DNA of 64,000 nt, taken from the NCBI RefSeq assembly GCF_013376455.1, contig NZ_CP045504.1, positions 1,343,501 through 1,407,500 of the forward strand, written 5' to 3'. Shown piece by piece: positions 1-7,412 of this stretch. Position 1 is the stretch's first letter, and the number at the start of each line of letters is the position of its first letter. The notes below the pieces were generated by a model. The model ran no database searches. It was not told where the DNA came from and was given only the letters and a program-made list of their open reading frames with translations. This stretch comes from Desulfolutivibrio sulfodismutans DSM 3696. Its GTDB lineage: Bacteria > Desulfobacterota > Desulfovibrionia > Desulfovibrionales > Desulfovibrionaceae. The translations under genes and the position numbers were made by a program.

Positions 1-390
1 GAGCTGCTTGGTGGTGGCCCATTCCAGCTTTTCCGGGCCGCCCTGGCGCGTGAGGATGGCCAGGGCGTAGTCCCAGGGCACGAACCGGCCCTGGGCGTTG
101 GCTGTTTCGGCAAGTAAGGCCTCGATTTTGCCCATGAGATCCGAGCGGTCATAGTCGCGCTGCGCGGGCGCGGCCCGGTCGCCGCGACGCCGGGCCGGGG
201 CGGTGAAGCCTCGCCGCGACAGGAACCGCAGCAGATCGTCAAGCTGTTTCAGATCGAGCTTGCCCGCCGAATCCGCGCCGTAACGGCCGTCGAGCATGGC
301 CCGGTAGTCTGGGTCATCCATGCCGAGTTGCTTCTTGGCGATGTGAATTTTGGCCAGCATGCCCTGGCGGCGGGAGGTCGAGCGGTTCAT
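1..390 (-). CDS. gemA: GemA / Mu gp16-like protein (DUF1018), 3' end outside window
   Basis: The first 130 residues read MNRSTSRRQGMLAKIHIAKK, then QLGMDDPDYRAMLDGRYGAD and an LDDLLRFLSRRGF segment. This is the N-terminal pattern of Mu gp16 (GemA), an early regulator reported to modulate host DNA supercoiling and gene expression. The ATG at 390-388 has GGAGG five bases upstream and overlaps the previous stop (ATGA). The frame is open to position 1, so the C-terminus is missing. Its place at the end of the early operon after gam agrees with Mu. Identity is confident at family level; function in this phage is inferred. Confidence 0.85.
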   Translation of the reverse strand, partial: MNRSTSRRQGMLAKIHIAKKQLGMDDPDYRAMLDGRYGADSAGKLDLKQLDDLLRFLSRRGFTAPARRRGDRAAPAQRDYDRSDLMGKIEALLAETANAQGRFVPWDYALAILTRQGGPEKLEWATTKQL

Positions 391-596
391 GGGAGCCTCC
401 GTAGCGCCACGTCCTCGCACCCCGGCAAGAGCGGCCGTTCCGCAACGATGTCGCCCGGGAAAAGGCACACCTCGCGGTCTGCCAATGCGCCGTCAGCACA
501 TATCTTGCGGCCAACGCCGCCGCCTCGCGAATACGTGACCATCATCACGATGCGGCCTTTGTGGCGCTTGGACATGACGTAGGGTTGGCAGGGCAT
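387..596 (-). CDS. Small phage protein, unknown (69 aa)
   Basis: This is a 69-residue ORF whose stop overlaps the gemA start and whose ATG lies one base after the previous gene's stop, so it fits the translationally coupled early operon. The N-terminus MPCQPYVMSKRHKGRIVMM is basic and followed by a glycine-rich stretch (YSRGGGVGRK) and an acidic/hydrophobic tail. I recognise no domain. An internal start at MSKRHKG is possible. Support comes from spacing and coupling rather than similarity. Confidence 0.55.
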   Translation of the reverse strand: MPCQPYVMSKRHKGRIVMMVTYSRGGGVGRKICADGALADREVCLFPGDIVAERPLLPGCEDVALRRLP

Positions 597-597
597 G

Positions 598-792
598 TCA
601 TTCTCCCTGTTTTGCGGCCCGGGCCGCGATCTCGTTGAGGCGTTCGGCGCAAATGGCCGCGATGCGCTCGGCCGCGTCCGGCTTGTCCGGATCGGCCAGG
701 AAAAATCCCACCAGCCGCCCGCGCGCCGTGTCGCGGATGGCGGCCCGGCCGGGGATGGCGCTGGTATCGACGGCGAAGCGGGGCGTGGTCAT
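598..792 (-). CDS. Small phage protein, unknown (64 aa)
   Basis: Starting at the ATG 792-790 that overlaps the upstream stop (ATGA), the product begins MTTPRFAVDTSAIPGRAAIR and ends in an Ala/Arg/Glu-rich helix with AERIAAICAERLNEIAARAA. A longer frame to 879 exists but would overlap the upstream gene by 90 bases, so the shorter start is preferred. No domain is recognised. The charged C-terminal helix could mediate oligomerisation, which is inference only. Confidence 0.55.
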   Translation of the reverse strand: MTTPRFAVDTSAIPGRAAIRDTARGRLVGFFLADPDKPDAAERIAAICAERLNEIAARAAKQGE

Positions 793-1199
793 ATCGCCAC
801 CCTGTAGACCAGCAGTTCCGCCTCCAGCTCCGCCACCAACGCCCGCAGCTCCCGGTTTTCGCTTTCCAGGGCCGCGCATCTGTCGTCATCCGACACGGCA
901 GGGACGGGGATCGAGACCGGGCCGCTTCTCAGCTCAAGGCTCCACGGCTGGGTTCCGGTCTCGCCCCCTGCCGCTGCCGGAGGTTGGGCCTCCATGGGCA
1001 TGGCGGCCGCTTCGCCCTCGCGTGGTCCGAAAGCCTTCTCAACCAGCTCAAACGGATAAAAGAATCTCCGTTGTCGCCCGCCCCACAGCCCATAGCGGCG
1101 GCCGCTTTTTCCGAGCGGATACTTGCTATCCGCCTTGCGGACGGTGCCGGACTCGCTGATTTCGTAAGCCGGGTATCCCGGGATGGTGCGCCATTCCAT
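789..1199 (-). CDS. Phage protein with NUMOD4-like motif and C-terminal coiled coil
   Basis: This 136-residue protein opens with EWRTIPGYPAYEISESGTVR, a close match to the NUMOD4 motif that usually precedes an HNH nuclease in homing endonucleases, with aromatic residues continuing to about residue 57. No HNH domain follows; after a Pro/Ala-rich linker comes a heptad-like segment (CAALESENRELRALVAELEA) typical of a short coiled coil. It may be a stand-alone DNA-recognition module. The start abuts the upstream stop at 1200. The NUMOD4 match is clear by eye; the role is unknown. Confidence 0.7.
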   Translation of the reverse strand: MEWRTIPGYPAYEISESGTVRKADSKYPLGKSGRRYGLWGGRQRRFFYPFELVEKAFGPREGEAAAMPMEAQPPAAAGGETGTQPWSLELRSGPVSIPVPAVSDDDRCAALESENRELRALVAELEAELLVYRVAI

Positions 1200-1451
1200 C
1201 TACTGCTCCCGGCGCAGGCTTTGTTCGACGAGCCGCGAGAATTCCAGCACAGCGTCCAGCTTCTCATCCTCATTCTCCGCAAAACCAAAGCCGGGAATGA
1301 GCAGCGTTTTGTTGTCCCACGCCAAGGTGGCCATACCTTCCAGGCACTCGTGGAGCTTGTGCGAATCTCCGGAAGCAATGGGCAAGGCCCCCTGCGGGCA
1401 TTCCTGGTCAACATGGATCACACCGTTGGTGAAGCAATATGCGACGGCCAT
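1200..1451 (-). CDS. Small phage protein, unknown (83 aa)
   Basis: The ATG at 1451 has GGAGAG seven bases upstream and gives MAVAYCFTNGVIHVDQECPQ, continuing to an acidic helix (AENEDEKLDAVLEFSRL). A longer frame reaching 1712 is low-complexity shadow of the neighbouring gene and is rejected. The 74-bp gap to the next upstream gene contains a perfect 7-bp hairpin (1501-1518) without a U-tract. No family is recognised; early-operon position and the ribosome binding site are the support. Confidence 0.6.
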   Translation of the reverse strand: MAVAYCFTNGVIHVDQECPQGALPIASGDSHKLHECLEGMATLAWDNKTLLIPGFGFAENEDEKLDAVLEFSRLVEQSLRREQ

Positions 1452-1525
1452 GCGTCTCTCCTGCGGCTGCTCATCAGGCCGGAACCGCCACGCCCCGGCG
1501 ACCGCCCCGCAGGGCGGTTTCGCAT

Positions 1526-1723
1526 CTATTCCATCCCGGCCATGATCTTCCGGCAGCTCTGCATGAGCGCGGCCACGGGCACGTCGGCAGCCGCCGCGTC
1601 CTTGATGGCCAGAGACAGCGCCTCGGCCCGCTTCTTCCAGGCCAGGGCCTGAGCTTCGGCCGACATCAGCACCCGCAGAGGCACCTGCCGTTCCGTCACC
1701 TCGACCGTGCATGCGTCGCTCAT
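1526..1723 (-). CDS. Small phage protein, unknown (65 aa)
   Basis: The ATG at 1723-1721 overlaps the gam stop (ATGA). The product, MSDACTVEVTERQVPLRVLM followed by a helical Ala/Lys-rich region and CRKIMAGME, has no domain I recognise. The upstream extension to 1822 lies inside gam in another frame and is rejected. Coupling to gam suggests it is expressed with it. Confidence 0.6.
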   Translation of the reverse strand: MSDACTVEVTERQVPLRVLMSAEAQALAWKKRAEALSLAIKDAAAADVPVAALMQSCRKIMAGME

Positions 1724-2253
1724 GCCGCAGCCTCCTTGATCTCTTCGGCCTTCAGCTCGTAGTAGAAGAGGTCTTTTTTCGCGCGCCTTGCCCCCACGAG
1801 TTCCAGGCGCTCGTCGGGCCACTTCACCATTTCGTCCCGGTTCAGCTCTTCTTTGACGCGGACGGCACCGGCAAACGGATCGTCGGGCTCTCCGGTAATC
1901 AACGTCTTGACCCGCTCCAGGATGCCCGCGAGAGTCCCCTTGCCCTTGGCCTTTATCTCCGTGGAGCGCCGGAAGCCGATGGTCCCGAAATTGAGCTGTC
2001 TGCTTCGCGCCTTCTCGAACAATTCATCCTTTTTCGATCCCGCGAAGGTGACCAAGGCCGCTTCAATGGCCTTTTTATCCGCCAGCTTGGCCGCCAGCCG
2101 CTCCTTGGCCAGGGCCTTCATTTTGTCGATGGTTTCGTTGAGTTTGCCTTCCTCGGCCTCCACGGCCCGCCGGATTTCCGCCAGCCGGGCCAGGGCCTTG
2201 TCCGCCGCGTCCAGATCCCCGATCAGAAAGGCCGGGTTCGGTTTCGTGCGCAT
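1720..2253 (-). CDS. gam: Gam-like host-nuclease inhibitor
   Basis: The 177-residue product matches the Mu Gam family, which binds DNA ends like Ku and protects linear phage DNA from host exonucleases. Visible hallmarks are the long helical hairpin (ALARLAEIRRAVEAEEGKLN to about residue 65) followed by the compact C-terminal part LNFGTIGFRRSTEIK and PDERLELVGARRAKKDLFYY. The length is normal for Mu Gam (about 174). The start is ATG 2253, with AAGGAGAG upstream. It sits between small early genes as in Mu-like phages. Confidence 0.9.
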   Translation of the reverse strand: MRTKPNPAFLIGDLDAADKALARLAEIRRAVEAEEGKLNETIDKMKALAKERLAAKLADKKAIEAALVTFAGSKKDELFEKARSRQLNFGTIGFRRSTEIKAKGKGTLAGILERVKTLITGEPDDPFAGAVRVKEELNRDEMVKWPDERLELVGARRAKKDLFYYELKAEEIKEAAA

Positions 2254-2264
2254 GATGTCTCTCC

Positions 2265-2447
2265 TTATTTTGCAGGGGTTGCGGCCGGGGTTTCCATGGC
2301 CACAGCTCGTTCGATCTCTTCCACGGAATCCGCCGCCTCGGTCAGCTCCGATTGGCAGACCCTCAAAAACGCCCACTCATTTTCGCCTACCTTGTCCGCC
2401 AGGACGCCCAGGCTGTTCCGCACGTTTCTGATCTTGTCCCCAAGCAT
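2265..2447 (-). CDS. Small phage protein, unknown (60 aa)
   Basis: A 60-residue acidic/helical product starts MLGDKIRNVRNSLGVLADKV and ends AVAMETPAATPAK. A GGAGG lies about seven bases before the ATG at 2447. It precedes gam by 11 bases in the same direction. No homologous family comes to mind. An ORF in another frame (2387-2584) overlaps its 5' half; this one has the more protein-like composition. Confidence 0.55.
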   Translation of the reverse strand: MLGDKIRNVRNSLGVLADKVGENEWAFLRVCQSELTEAADSVEEIERAVAMETPAATPAK

Positions 2448-2584
2448 CGCAGTCCCTCCGTAATTTCCCGTTTTGTTTCCCTGGCCTCGCGCCGCATAAG
2501 CCGCCCGGCGGTCACGGCCCGCAGTCCCATCCGCGCCCGCACGCGCCGCGCCTCACGCTCCACACACCTGACGGCCCTGGTCAT
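2387..2584 (-). CDS. Doubtful Arg-rich small ORF (65 aa)
   Basis: The ATG at 2584 has a good ribosome binding site (GGAGG six bases upstream), and the ORF would fill an otherwise unusual 105-bp gap in a tightly packed operon. Against it, 20 C-terminal residues are in the shadow frame of the downstream 60-aa gene, and the composition is extremely Arg-rich (MTRAVRCVEREARRVRARMG). It could be a small basic phage protein or an artefact. Confidence 0.3.
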   Translation of the reverse strand: MTRAVRCVEREARRVRARMGLRAVTAGRLMRREARETKREITEGLRCLGTRSETCGTAWASWRTR

Positions 2585-2945
2585 GATCTGCCTCCAGACG
2601 GTGCGGACAGGTCCGACAGGCCCGGAAAAGCCGCACGTAGGTGGGGTTTATGGGGGTGTACGGACGTTCCTGGTGCTCCCGGCACACGGCCGCGTCGATA
2701 TCGCCCAGCACCGGGCAGGCCACGGCCGTGGCCATGAGGATCTCGCGCACCCGGCGTTCCATCTTGCCCGTGTCGCCGTAGGCGTTGGCCAGCACCCGGC
2801 ACACCGCCGCAGGCGACACCCCGAGCCGCTTGGCCACGGCCCGGCCCGTGGAGGCGTCGCAGGCCGCCGCCAGGGCCTCGATCCAGTCCGGCGCGTAACC
2901 AGTCGAATCAACGTGGGCCTCGCGGGCCTTGGCCAGGGCGCTCAC
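2553..2945 (-). CDS. Phage HTH protein with Cys/His-rich C-terminus
   Basis: Starting at GTG 2945, which overlaps the upstream stop (GTGA), the 130-residue product contains a LacI-like helix-turn-helix (STGRAVAKRLGVSPAAVCRV) around residues 30-50. It then has VACPVLGDIDAAVCREHQ and LFRACRTCPHRLEA, a spaced Cys/His set that could bind zinc. Similar proteins occur between muB and gam in other Mu-like phages. The frame extends to 3221 but that part has shadow composition. A DNA-binding regulator is the inferred role. Confidence 0.7.
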   Translation of the reverse strand: MSALAKAREAHVDSTGYAPDWIEALAAACDASTGRAVAKRLGVSPAAVCRVLANAYGDTGKMERRVREILMATAVACPVLGDIDAAVCREHQERPYTPINPTYVRLFRACRTCPHRLEADHDQGRQVCGA

Positions 2946-3502
2946 GACGCCTCCTCGGCCGGGGCCGATTCGGCCATGACCTCGCCGGTATTGGCGTCCA
3001 CCAGCCGCCGGATGCGCTGGATAAGCGGCGCGCGGGGGCCAAAGCGCAACGCCTCGACGGCCACAAACCGGCCGGGCGTGGTCGGCCGCAGATAGCCGCC
3101 GCGCGCCAGCCAGGCGCAGTAGTAAACGGCCTCGGCCAAGGCCACCGGGGCCTCGGGCAGCGAGGCCGTGGCCGCAAGATCCCGCACCGAGAATTCTTTC
3201 AGGATGCCCATGGCCCGCCACATGCGCTGCCGCCCGGACGGCGGCAGGACGCGGCCGTCCTTGGCCACGCGCGGGGCGTCAACGCCCAAGTCCCGGGCCA
3301 GCCGGTACTGCCTGCGCTTCTGGCCGCGAGGCCCCATGACCATCTCACCGATCTTCTCGACGATCCCGGCCAGGACCAGGGCCTTGACGTAGTCCGTGGC
3401 CGCCGGTTCCGTGACCCCGGCCGCCCGGGACACGTCCACGAGGGTGAAGCTGCCGAGCTGGCGCATGGCGGCCCACATTTGGTCACGTTTCGAGATGGCC
3501 AT
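2942..3502 (-). CDS. Phage winged-helix-like DNA-binding protein
   Basis: The 186-residue product starts MAISKRDQMWAAMRQLGSFT and shows two winged-helix-like halves: FTLVDVSRAAGVTEPAATDY near residues 20-40, and FSVRDLAATASLPEAPVALA near residue 105. ATG 3502 is chosen because GGAGG lies eight bases upstream; the alternative GTG 3508 overlaps the muB stop but has only two bases of spacing. Proteins of this kind follow muB in several Mu-like phages. Exact role unknown. Confidence 0.65.
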   Translation of the reverse strand: MAISKRDQMWAAMRQLGSFTLVDVSRAAGVTEPAATDYVKALVLAGIVEKIGEMVMGPRGQKRRQYRLARDLGVDAPRVAKDGRVLPPSGRQRMWRAMGILKEFSVRDLAATASLPEAPVALAEAVYYCAWLARGGYLRPTTPGRFVAVEALRFGPRAPLIQRIRRLVDANTGEVMAESAPAEEAS

Positions 3503-3504
3503 TT

Positions 3505-4275
3505 TCACGACCTCCGGCGCGGGGCCTCGCCCGTATAGAGCGGACGGCCGCCCCAGGCCGCCCGGTCCATCACGTCCACGCCGTCAAGCTGCCCCTGCTC
3601 CTGGACGCGCTCCAGGTTCACGCAGATGCGCCGGACGCTGCCCCGGGCCACGGCCACCAGATCGGCCAGCAGATCGTCCGCCACCCGCACCCGGTCGCAG
3701 TACATGTCCCGCAAGGCCCGGGCGTCATCCAGGTCCGCAGGCTGGGCAGCCACCCAGTCCAGGATGCGGCCGTGGAAGCGTTCCCAGGCCGACAATTTCC
3801 CCGGAAGCTGCTCCTCGCCGATGAGCAGGATGGCCGCGCGGCTGGCCTCGTACAGGTCTCGCACCAGCTCCACGGCATTGCGGTCCACCACATGGTCCAT
3901 CTCATCGATGATCAGCGGGCGTCCGGATCTCGCCAACTGTTCGGCCGCCTGATCCACCATGGCGCTGATGGTCCGTGCAGGCTGGATGGTGCGGCCCCGG
4001 CGGATGTCCATGCTGGTAAGGATCGACTCCAGCATGGCCTTTTTGGTCCAGGAGGACCGGGCTTCCACGTAGTAGGCGTCGGTGCGCGTGGCCACGTAGG
4101 CCGCCGAGGTGGATTTGCCGTAGCCGGACGGCCCATACAGGACTACCAGCCCCGGCAGATGCCCCGGCCGCTTGGCCGCCTTGTCCAGCGCGCCCAGGCA
4201 CAAGGCCACGTTTTGCAGGGGGGCCACCCCGCCGGGCAGCGGGGCGGTGTTGACAAGCGTCTCGGATGTTGACAC
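3505..4275 (-). CDS. MuB-like transposition target-capture ATPase
   Basis: This 256-residue AAA ATPase has Walker A GPSGYGKS and Walker B PLIIDEMDH, followed by sensor-type residues LLIGEEQLPGKL. MuB polymerises on target DNA, stimulates MuA and confers target immunity. GTG 4275 is the start because AAGGAGG lies seven bases upstream; the ORF frame reaches 4314 without a better site. It is directly downstream of muA, as in Mu, separated by a short hairpin. Confidence 0.88.
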   Translation of the reverse strand: MSTSETLVNTAPLPGGVAPLQNVALCLGALDKAAKRPGHLPGLVVLYGPSGYGKSTSAAYVATRTDAYYVEARSSWTKKAMLESILTSMDIRRGRTIQPARTISAMVDQAAEQLARSGRPLIIDEMDHVVDRNAVELVRDLYEASRAAILLIGEEQLPGKLSAWERFHGRILDWVAAQPADLDDARALRDMYCDRVRVADDLLADLVAVARGSVRRICVNLERVQEQGQLDGVDVMDRAAWGGRPLYTGEAPRRRS

Positions 4276-4307
4276 GCTACGACCTCCTTGATTTTGGTCT
4301 TTCAGAG

Positions 4308-4331
4308 CGCCCACCGTTGCAGCGGTGGGCG
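4308..4331. other. Intergenic hairpin between muA and muB
   Basis: A perfect 9-bp stem (CGCCCACCG / CGGTGGGCG) with a 6-base loop lies between the muA stop and muB start. There is no U-tract on the minus strand, so it is not a normal intrinsic terminator. It may affect muA/muB mRNA stability or expression ratio. Confidence 0.5.
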
Positions 4332-4338
4332 TTCGTCG

Positions 4339-6507
4339 TTACTGCGCCCCGGCCGCCTGCCCCGGGACCATCTCCCGCAGCATGGCCTGGGCGGAACATT
4401 CCGATGTCCGGCGGTAGCTCTCCCACCACTTGCGATCCTTTTGCGTCACGGCCGTGCCCGCCTGGATGGCCGAGTCAAGCTCACGCCACCGCGCGTACCG
4501 CTGGCGCGGCGATTCCGGGAGCTGATGCACCGTGGCCGCCTGCCGCATGTCCTCGGCCAGCGCCGCCCGGGCCGTCTGTTCGGCCTCGGTGGCGGGTCTG
4601 GGCGTGGGCGCGTCCGTGGCCCGGGCCGCCTGCCCGGCCTCGCGCAGCATGGGGGTTTCGTGGGGGAGCGTGGGGGGCGGCAGCACGGTCAATTTGCCCG
4701 CCTTGGCCGCCGCGTCGTGCAGGATTTCCCGGGCAATGTCCTTCGTGGAGTGCGTTTTGCTGGAGGCCCGTAGTTTCGCCGTTTCTTCGGCCACGGCCTT
4801 TTTCTGGGCCGCCTTGGCCGCCGCGATCTCCTGCCGAGAAATGCCCGCCGTGGCGGGGTCCACCGCCCGGCAGATGAATTCCATCTCGCCCGAGGCCGCC
4901 TCGGCGAACACATACACGGCCCCCACGTCGGATTCGTCCAACAGCACCCGCACCCGCTGCCCGATGATCGGTCCCAGGGCGGCATGGATGTGCCAGCGCC
5001 CATCAATCTTGAGGCCCTTCTTGCGCACCGTGCGCCAGGAATCCCCGTCCGCCGGAGCGGAGAGCAGCACGTCCAGGGCGCGGGCGTCCGGCCGCGCCAC
5101 CGGCAACCGCCAGTCCGCCGCCACCTTCAAGGGAGACTTGCCGCCCAGCCCCTCGTGGGGATCACGGGCATAGATGTCTTCCGCCCAGCGGTCGCAAATG
5201 GCCTGGAAATCCTCCGGACTCATGTCCAGGGAGACGGTCTCCCCGGCCTTGCCCAGCCGCTGGGCAAACGACTTCCGGGCCTCGATGTCCTGGCGTTCGG
5301 CCACGTTATGGCCGATGTACCCTGGCAAAAGCTCGACCAGATCATGGGAGAATGTCCCGAAGGCCCGCTCCACATGCGGTTTTGCCTCGGGCGTGAACGG
5401 CGGGGCGATGCGTTGCGTGATGCCCAGGCCCAGCAGGGCGTCCGTGATGCGCCGGGACACATAGTCCGAGCCGTTGTCCGTCACCAGCTCCTCGGGCGCC
5501 CCCCAGGCCAGGACGGCCCGGCGCAGGCAGGCGGCCACGGCGGCGGCCGAGGACGTGCGGGAGACGTGGTAAACCACCCGACGCGAGTAAACGTCGATGA
5601 TCTGCACCACGTTGTGCCGCTTCCCGTCGGCAAGCATCACGTCGCCCTTTGTGCTGTCGATCTCCCACCGCTGATTGAGCCGCACAACGTCCGCCGAGGC
5701 CGATCCGAACGCGCACTGGTACGTGGAGCGCCACTTGTCCGGGTTGGAAATTTTAAGGAATGCCGAGGAGTTGGCGCGCTTCCAGGTTTCCACGAACCGT
5801 TGCAGGGCGCGCAGGCTGGGAGCCTCGGCCTCGCCGAACCGGGAGATCAACCCGCGCCGGATGTGCTTGGATGAGGCGTGGGGATGGTCCGTGAGCATGG
5901 CGGTGATGAACTCGGCCACCTCCGGCCGAGAGGCCAGTCCCGAGCCGCGCCGGTGTCCGTAGTTGCCCGCCAGCCGGGCCAGACCGCCGGTGGTGAGCGC
6001 CGTTTCCCAATTGCGCAGCGTCCCCGGGGAGACGCGGGGCACGTCCTCGCGCACGTCCTGGTCCACCGCAATCTGCCCCCGGCTGTACTGCGCCGCGAAC
6101 ACCGCCCGGGCCGTGGACGGGGCCAGCCCCGACGAGGCCAGAAACTGCTGGTAGGCCGCCAACACGGCCGCCTTGGCCGACGCCCGGCCCTTGGCCGTGT
6201 CATTTAAGCACACATACCGGGCCAGCCCGGACTGCCGCGCCGCCGTGGCCGCCCGCGCGGTCAGGTTCTCGTCCAGGGAGAGCCGCAGGGCCTCCATCCG
6301 CCCGGCCGTGGCCGCCTCCGAAGCGGCCACCCCGGCCAGCGCCACCCGCACGTCAGAGGGCAGGCTGTCCAGGCGGTACAGGCGGCGGCGTCCGCCCCGG
6401 CAGGTCACCTCGTCAAACGGCCAGGACTCGGTTTCCGCCCGCTTTTGCGCTGCCCGCTCTGTCACATGGAGCGCCTGCGCGATGTTTTTTGCCGTGACCT
6501 GGTCCAT
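4339..6507 (-). CDS. MuA-like DDE transposase
   Basis: A 722-residue transposase. Residues 1-55 resemble the Mu DNA-binding winged helix (AKNIAQALHVTERAAQKRAE, ending RLDSLPSDVR). The integrase-fold core holds D284 (WEIDSTKGD), D344 (LVTDNGSDY) and E380 (KPHVERAFGTF), the DDE triad. A Mu-type C-terminal region follows. Length is close to MuA (663). The enzyme nicks prophage ends and joins them to target DNA. The start ATG 6507 sits five bases from the first 96-bp repeat, which therefore forms its 5' leader on the minus strand. Confidence 0.95.
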   Translation of the reverse strand: MDQVTAKNIAQALHVTERAAQKRAETESWPFDEVTCRGGRRRLYRLDSLPSDVRVALAGVAASEAATAGRMEALRLSLDENLTARAATAARQSGLARYVCLNDTAKGRASAKAAVLAAYQQFLASSGLAPSTARAVFAAQYSRGQIAVDQDVREDVPRVSPGTLRNWETALTTGGLARLAGNYGHRRGSGLASRPEVAEFITAMLTDHPHASSKHIRRGLISRFGEAEAPSLRALQRFVETWKRANSSAFLKISNPDKWRSTYQCAFGSASADVVRLNQRWEIDSTKGDVMLADGKRHNVVQIIDVYSRRVVYHVSRTSSAAAVAACLRRAVLAWGAPEELVTDNGSDYVSRRITDALLGLGITQRIAPPFTPEAKPHVERAFGTFSHDLVELLPGYIGHNVAERQDIEARKSFAQRLGKAGETVSLDMSPEDFQAICDRWAEDIYARDPHEGLGGKSPLKVAADWRLPVARPDARALDVLLSAPADGDSWRTVRKKGLKIDGRWHIHAALGPIIGQRVRVLLDESDVGAVYVFAEAASGEMEFICRAVDPATAGISRQEIAAAKAAQKKAVAEETAKLRASSKTHSTKDIAREILHDAAAKAGKLTVLPPPTLPHETPMLREAGQAARATDAPTPRPATEAEQTARAALAEDMRQAATVHQLPESPRQRYARWRELDSAIQAGTAVTQKDRKWWESYRRTSECSAQAMLREMVPGQAAGAQ

Positions 6508-6512
6508 ATGTA

Positions 6513-6608
6513 CCGCTCGTTCCCTTGAAAGTTTCCCGTGCCCCCTGCTAGGAGGGGACTTGGCTATCGGAGTTGCTCAACCCCTGACCGCACAGGAGGC
6601 ACGGAAAT
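6513..6608. repeat. 96-bp direct repeat, copy 1 (leader of 61-aa ORF)
   Basis: This copy is 94/96 identical to 6948-7043. It starts CCGCTCGTTCCCTTGA and ends CAGGAGGCACGGAAAT, so it carries the ribosome binding site and the first bases of the start codon of the plus-strand ORF at 6607. An arm TTCCCGTGCC near its start can pair with GGCACGGAA next to the RBS, enclosing a smaller hairpin at CCCCCTGCTAGGAGGGG. A structured leader is inferred. Confidence 0.9.
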
Positions 6609-6792
6609 GGCTTTTTCAGATGATGCGTTACTTACTGTTGCAAAAGAAATTTTCCTTTCCAGGGCCGAACCTCGAAACTACGTTCAGAAATCAAAAAACG
6701 AAGACGAATATCTAAAACGAACACGTCAACTCGCTGATGATTTCAATTCGTTCTATCGCGCTCTTCGCGACAGACTGTCTGATGTACAGTAA
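6607..6792 (+). CDS. AT-rich small phage cargo protein, unknown (61 aa)
   Basis: ATG 6607 follows AGGAGG by six bases inside the end of repeat copy 1. The product starts MAFSDDALLTVAKEIFLSRA, is charged and helical, and ends FYRALRDRLSDVQ. It runs opposite to the early operon and is much more AT-rich than its surroundings, so it looks like a moron (late-acquired cargo). No family is recognised. Its last 50 bases overlap the convergent ORF at 6743-6931. Confidence 0.6.
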   Translation: MAFSDDALLTVAKEIFLSRAEPRNYVQKSKNEDEYLKRTRQLADDFNSFYRALRDRLSDVQ

Positions 6793-6931
6793 CCGTAAAA
6801 ACGGCTCCTGACTCTTCGTATCTTCTGTTTAAGGCGGCCAGCACAAGGTTGACCGCCTTGAAAATATTTTCCTCGACATCATACGTTTTCAGAATTTCAC
6901 TGACTCGCGTTCTCGCTTCTTCAAATTCCAT
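6743..6931 (-). CDS. AT-rich small phage protein, unknown (62 aa)
   Basis: ATG 6931 has AAGGAG about eight bases upstream. The product starts MEFEEARTRVSEILKTYDVE and continues ENIFKAVNLVLAALNRRYEE, a convincing amphipathic helical protein; the last 17 residues overlap the convergent ORF antisense. Its 5' flank runs directly into repeat copy 2, mirroring how muA abuts copy 1. Function unknown. Confidence 0.5.
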   Translation of the reverse strand: MEFEEARTRVSEILKTYDVEENIFKAVNLVLAALNRRYEESGAVFTVTVHQTVCREERDRTN

Positions 6932-6947
6932 CGCTCATCTCCTTTTG

Positions 6948-7043
6948 CCGCTCGTTCCCTTGATAGTTTCCCGTGCCCCCTGTTAGGAGGGGACTTGGCT
7001 ATCGGAGTTGCTCAACCCCTGACCGCACAGGAGGCACGGAAAT
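6948..7043. repeat. 96-bp direct repeat, copy 2 (leader of 122-aa ORF)
   Basis: This is the second copy of the 96-bp leader, with two substitutions relative to 6513-6608 (A to T in the TTGAAAG part and C to T in CCTGCTAGG). It supplies the AGGAGG ribosome binding site of the plus-strand ORF at 7044. The downstream coding sequences of the two copies are unrelated, so the repeat is a shared leader and not a gene duplication. Confidence 0.9.
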
Positions 7044-7412
7044 ATGCTTTCAGCAGAATTCGTCAGAGATACTTTGTATAATTTCACTATGTATGCTTTT
7101 AGCGACTTCAACGCCGATACAAAGAAAACACCTTTTAAGCAAAAAGCGTGGAATTCAGTCTTGGAAATGCTTGAAAAAGAATCATTCATAACCGCAGAAG
7201 AAGCCACCATGCTTCCAAAGAAAAAAAAGAAAGCGTTACATGACATCATAATTGCATACATTACTTTTCTTTCTCTTCCTGATTGGCCGCCATTTCCGCA
7301 GGATTTTCTTGACGGTTCTTCCGAAAGGAAACTAAATACTCCAATTCTTCGGTATATGAGGACGCATTCTGACCAGATTTTAGACTATTACAGACAAGCT
7401 CACGGATATTAG
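7044..7412 (+). CDS. AT-rich small phage cargo protein, unknown (122 aa)
   Basis: ATG 7044 lies directly after repeat copy 2, with GGAGG eight bases upstream. The 122-residue product starts MLSAEFVRDTLYNFTMYAFS, has a Lys-rich central segment (LPKKKKKALHDIIIAYITFL) and ends MRTHSDQILDYYRQAHGY. It is AT-rich and on the strand opposite to the early operon, so cargo acquired by the phage is likely, for example exclusion or anti-defence. No family is recognised. Its 3' part overlaps a convergent ORF. Confidence 0.65.
   Translation: MLSAEFVRDTLYNFTMYAFSDFNADTKKTPFKQKAWNSVLEMLEKESFITAEEATMLPKKKKKALHDIIIAYITFLSLPDWPPFPQDFLDGSSERKLNTPILRYMRTHSDQILDYYRQAHGY

Noticed and set aside
984-1652. Long plus-strand ORF across the phage early operon
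   Set aside because: It overlaps several coupled minus-strand phage genes, has no RBS and shows the Arg/Pro/Leu-rich composition of GC-rich shadow frames.
1711-2463. 250-aa plus-strand ORF opposite gam
   Set aside because: It is antisense to the recognisable gam gene and has no domain or RBS.
4984-5874. 296-aa plus-strand ORF opposite muA
   Set aside because: It lies fully antisense to the MuA catalytic core and has biased shadow composition.
6513-7043. 96-bp repeats as a CRISPR array
   Set aside because: Only two copies, far too long and separated by a 339-bp coding stretch; no cas genes.
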